Positions 5,900 to 7,182 of a DNA stretch of 7,182 nucleotides are shown here, piece by piece. Each line of letters opens with the position of its first letter. Position 1 is the stretch's first letter. A program made the translations under genes and the position numbers. The notes under the pieces were generated by a model that saw nothing but the letters and a program-made list of their open reading frames with translations, did no database searches and was not told where the DNA came from. Source of the DNA: JAFGSZ01 sp964492185 (GTDB taxonomy: Bacteria > Bacteroidota > Bacteroidia > Bacteroidales > UBA10428); NCBI GenBank assembly GCA_964492185.1, contig CAZBJH010000148.1:1-7182 (forward strand), read 5' to 3'.

Positions 5900-7150
5900 T
5901 TAATAAATATAAAACTCAAGCTGCACAGCAGTTTGATTATAATGATTAAGGGTTTCAAGGTAGCTGAGCTTTATTTTAAATGCTGACGCCATGCTTTGGA
6001 TATATTCATGATACTCGATGTTTTCATTCTCATACTGCGTTTGTGCCGTATGCATAATGAGTTCGGCCTGTGCCAGTGCATGCTCATTATAATATACCAG
6101 TTGCTTGAAGTGCTTATTGAGTTCAAAATGAAGGTTTTCAATGCTTACACGGATGTTGTATTCCTTGTATTCCAGCTCACTTAATGCTTTTTCCGAGTTT
6201 ATTTTCGCGTGTTTTATCCTTGCCTGCTGAGGCAGAAAGAACAAGGGAATATGAAAACCAAACTGCCAGCCGTGTAAGCCTTTCATGCTGCCTATTTGCT
6301 GATTGAAATAACCTGCCGATAAGCCGGGGAAGTAAGCTGATCTTTCTGCCTGCAGATTCAGTGCCTCGTGCTCGTATTTTTGCCGGTACCAGGATAATAC
6401 CAGGTTACCTGAATATGATGAGGTGTCTGAGGGTTTGTCAATCTTATACATGTCCGGTTCACTTTCCGCGGGTACAAGTTCCTGCTCACATATTATAAGT
6501 TGTCTGAGTTTATTTTGGGCTATCATAAGTTCGTCCAGTGCCTGCTTGTAGTTGTTCTCAATTTCTTCGGCTTTGGTAACAGCCATGGTGCTTTCAAGGA
6601 GACTGCTTTCACCCAGGTCGTAACGCAGCTTCGCGATCCGTACGAAATCACCGTAAATGTCTTTTTGCTGTTTGAGGATATCGATCCTGCCGTGCTGGAA
6701 TATCCAGAAAATATATGCGGATTTGACACGGGCTATAATTTCTTTTTCGGTGATCTCCTGCATTGTTCTTTTCTGCTCAAGGTTTTTGTTATATGCCTTT
6801 ATCCGATTAATATGTTTTAACAGGGAACCAAAATTCTGATTTATTTCAAAATATCTGTCGTTTGCCGGTGAATAGAGCTGACCCGTGACAAAGTTAAAGC
6901 TTGTCGGCGGGATATCTATGACTCCCATTTTCATGCCCGCTGTTTCTTCCGTTTCCAGTGCCGCTTGTTTTATTGCAGGGTGATTTTCCAGTGCCATGTT
7001 AACGGCACCATGCATGGTGATGGTTCTGAATCCTGATTCCTGTGCAACGGCAAATAGCGAAAATAAAAACGCGAATACTGTTATAGCCAGTGATTTACCA
7101 AAGTATCGCGTTTTATTATTACACCGTATTCTTATATTCATACTTTCCAT
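5900..7150 (-). CDS. TolC-family outer-membrane efflux protein
   Basis: This encodes a 416-residue outer-membrane channel component of a tripartite efflux system. A signal peptide is visible: basic residues up to K19, a hydrophobic core 'LAITVFAFLFSLF' (21-33) and a likely cut after AVA (34-36). The mature protein opens with 'ITMHGAVNMALENHPAIKQA', the usual start of an OEP repeat, and the rest is long amphipathic helices rich in Gln, Glu and Lys, as in TolC barrels and tunnels. Two starts are possible: ATG 7150-7148, or M4 at 7141-7139, which gives a more normal signal length (33 residues to the cut). The length suits a CusC/CzcC-type protein. The adaptor gene follows after 11 bases. The matching RND pump is not in the window and may lie to the right, but a repeat copy sits just before this start. 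Confidence 0.9.
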   Translation of the reverse strand: MESMNIRIRCNNKTRYFGKSLAITVFAFLFSLFAVAQESGFRTITMHGAVNMALENHPAIKQAALETEETAGMKMGVIDIPPTSFNFVTGQLYSPANDRYFEINQNFGSLLKHINRIKAYNKNLEQKRTMQEITEKEIIARVKSAYIFWIFQHGRIDILKQQKDIYGDFVRIAKLRYDLGESSLLESTMAVTKAEEIENNYKQALDELMIAQNKLRQLIICEQELVPAESEPDMYKIDKPSDTSSYSGNLVLSWYRQKYEHEALNLQAERSAYFPGLSAGYFNQQIGSMKGLHGWQFGFHIPLFFLPQQARIKHAKINSEKALSELEYKEYNIRVSIENLHFELNKHFKQLVYYNEHALAQAELIMHTAQTQYENENIEYHEYIQSMASAFKIKLSYLETLNHYNQTAVQLEFYIY

Positions 7151-7153
7151 TAC

Positions 7154-7175
7154 TTAGAGTCTGTCCATAAAGTCC
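7154..7175 (+). repeat. 22-base dispersed repeat, copy 2
   Basis: This is the second copy of the repeat at 3071-3092, in the same orientation and with two mismatches. It lies 3 bases upstream of the first possible tolC-like ATG, so it occupies the leader and possibly the promoter of the efflux genes. The window ends 7 bases later, so it cannot be seen whether the folded DNA that follows copy 1 is repeated here. Confidence 0.6.
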
Positions 7176-7182
7176 CATTTGC

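Noticed and set aside
6500..6839. Plus-strand open frames opposite the tolC-like gene
   Set aside because: They are antisense to a complete TolC-family gene and lack recognisable features.
1..7182. CRISPR array, integrase, phage or transposase genes
   Set aside because: No regularly spaced repeats and no recombinase or phage protein were found in any frame.

Overview
The window looks like chromosomal DNA of a Bacteroidota (Bacteroidetes) bacterium. The evidence is low-GC intergenic DNA, no clear Shine-Dalgarno sequences, several matches to the Bacteroidota -7 promoter motif TAnnTTTG, and protein types common in that phylum. The genus cannot be told from this sequence.

Layout. (1) 1-701, minus strand: a HigB/RelE-fold toxin gene followed by a helix-turn-helix antitoxin gene that runs off the left edge. 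The toxin frame ends at a TGA; if that codon were Trp, the frame would continue 8 codons to a TAA lying one base before the antitoxin ATG, so the toxin may carry a nonsense mutation. (2) 702-939: intergenic DNA with a clear intrinsic terminator for the next gene. (3) 940-1710, minus strand: a class I SAM-dependent methyltransferase. (4) 1711-2165: a divergent intergenic region with an operator-like inverted repeat and an unexplained GC-richer, hairpin-forming island. (5) 2166-2966, plus strand: a patatin-like phospholipase with an intact Ser-Asp dyad, starting at TTG. (6) 2967-3275: a 309-base intergenic region holding a candidate promoter, one copy of a 22-base repeat and two nested inverted-repeat structures. 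(7) 3276-4754, plus strand: cysteinyl-tRNA synthetase. (8) 4755-7150, minus strand: a TolC-type outer-membrane protein followed by a lipoprotein RND/HlyD-type adaptor, two parts of a tripartite efflux pump. The adaptor ends on the base next to the end of cysS. A second copy of the 22-base repeat lies 3 bases upstream of the tolC-like start, at the right edge.

How the parts relate. The toxin and antitoxin form one module. The TolC-like protein and adaptor should work together with an inner-membrane RND pump that is not in the window. The methyltransferase, phospholipase and cysS are separate units. I see no convincing new multi-gene system. The least explained parts are non-coding: the repeat pair that brackets cysS and the efflux genes (3071 and 7154), the folded DNA upstream of cysS, and the GC-richer island before the phospholipase gene.
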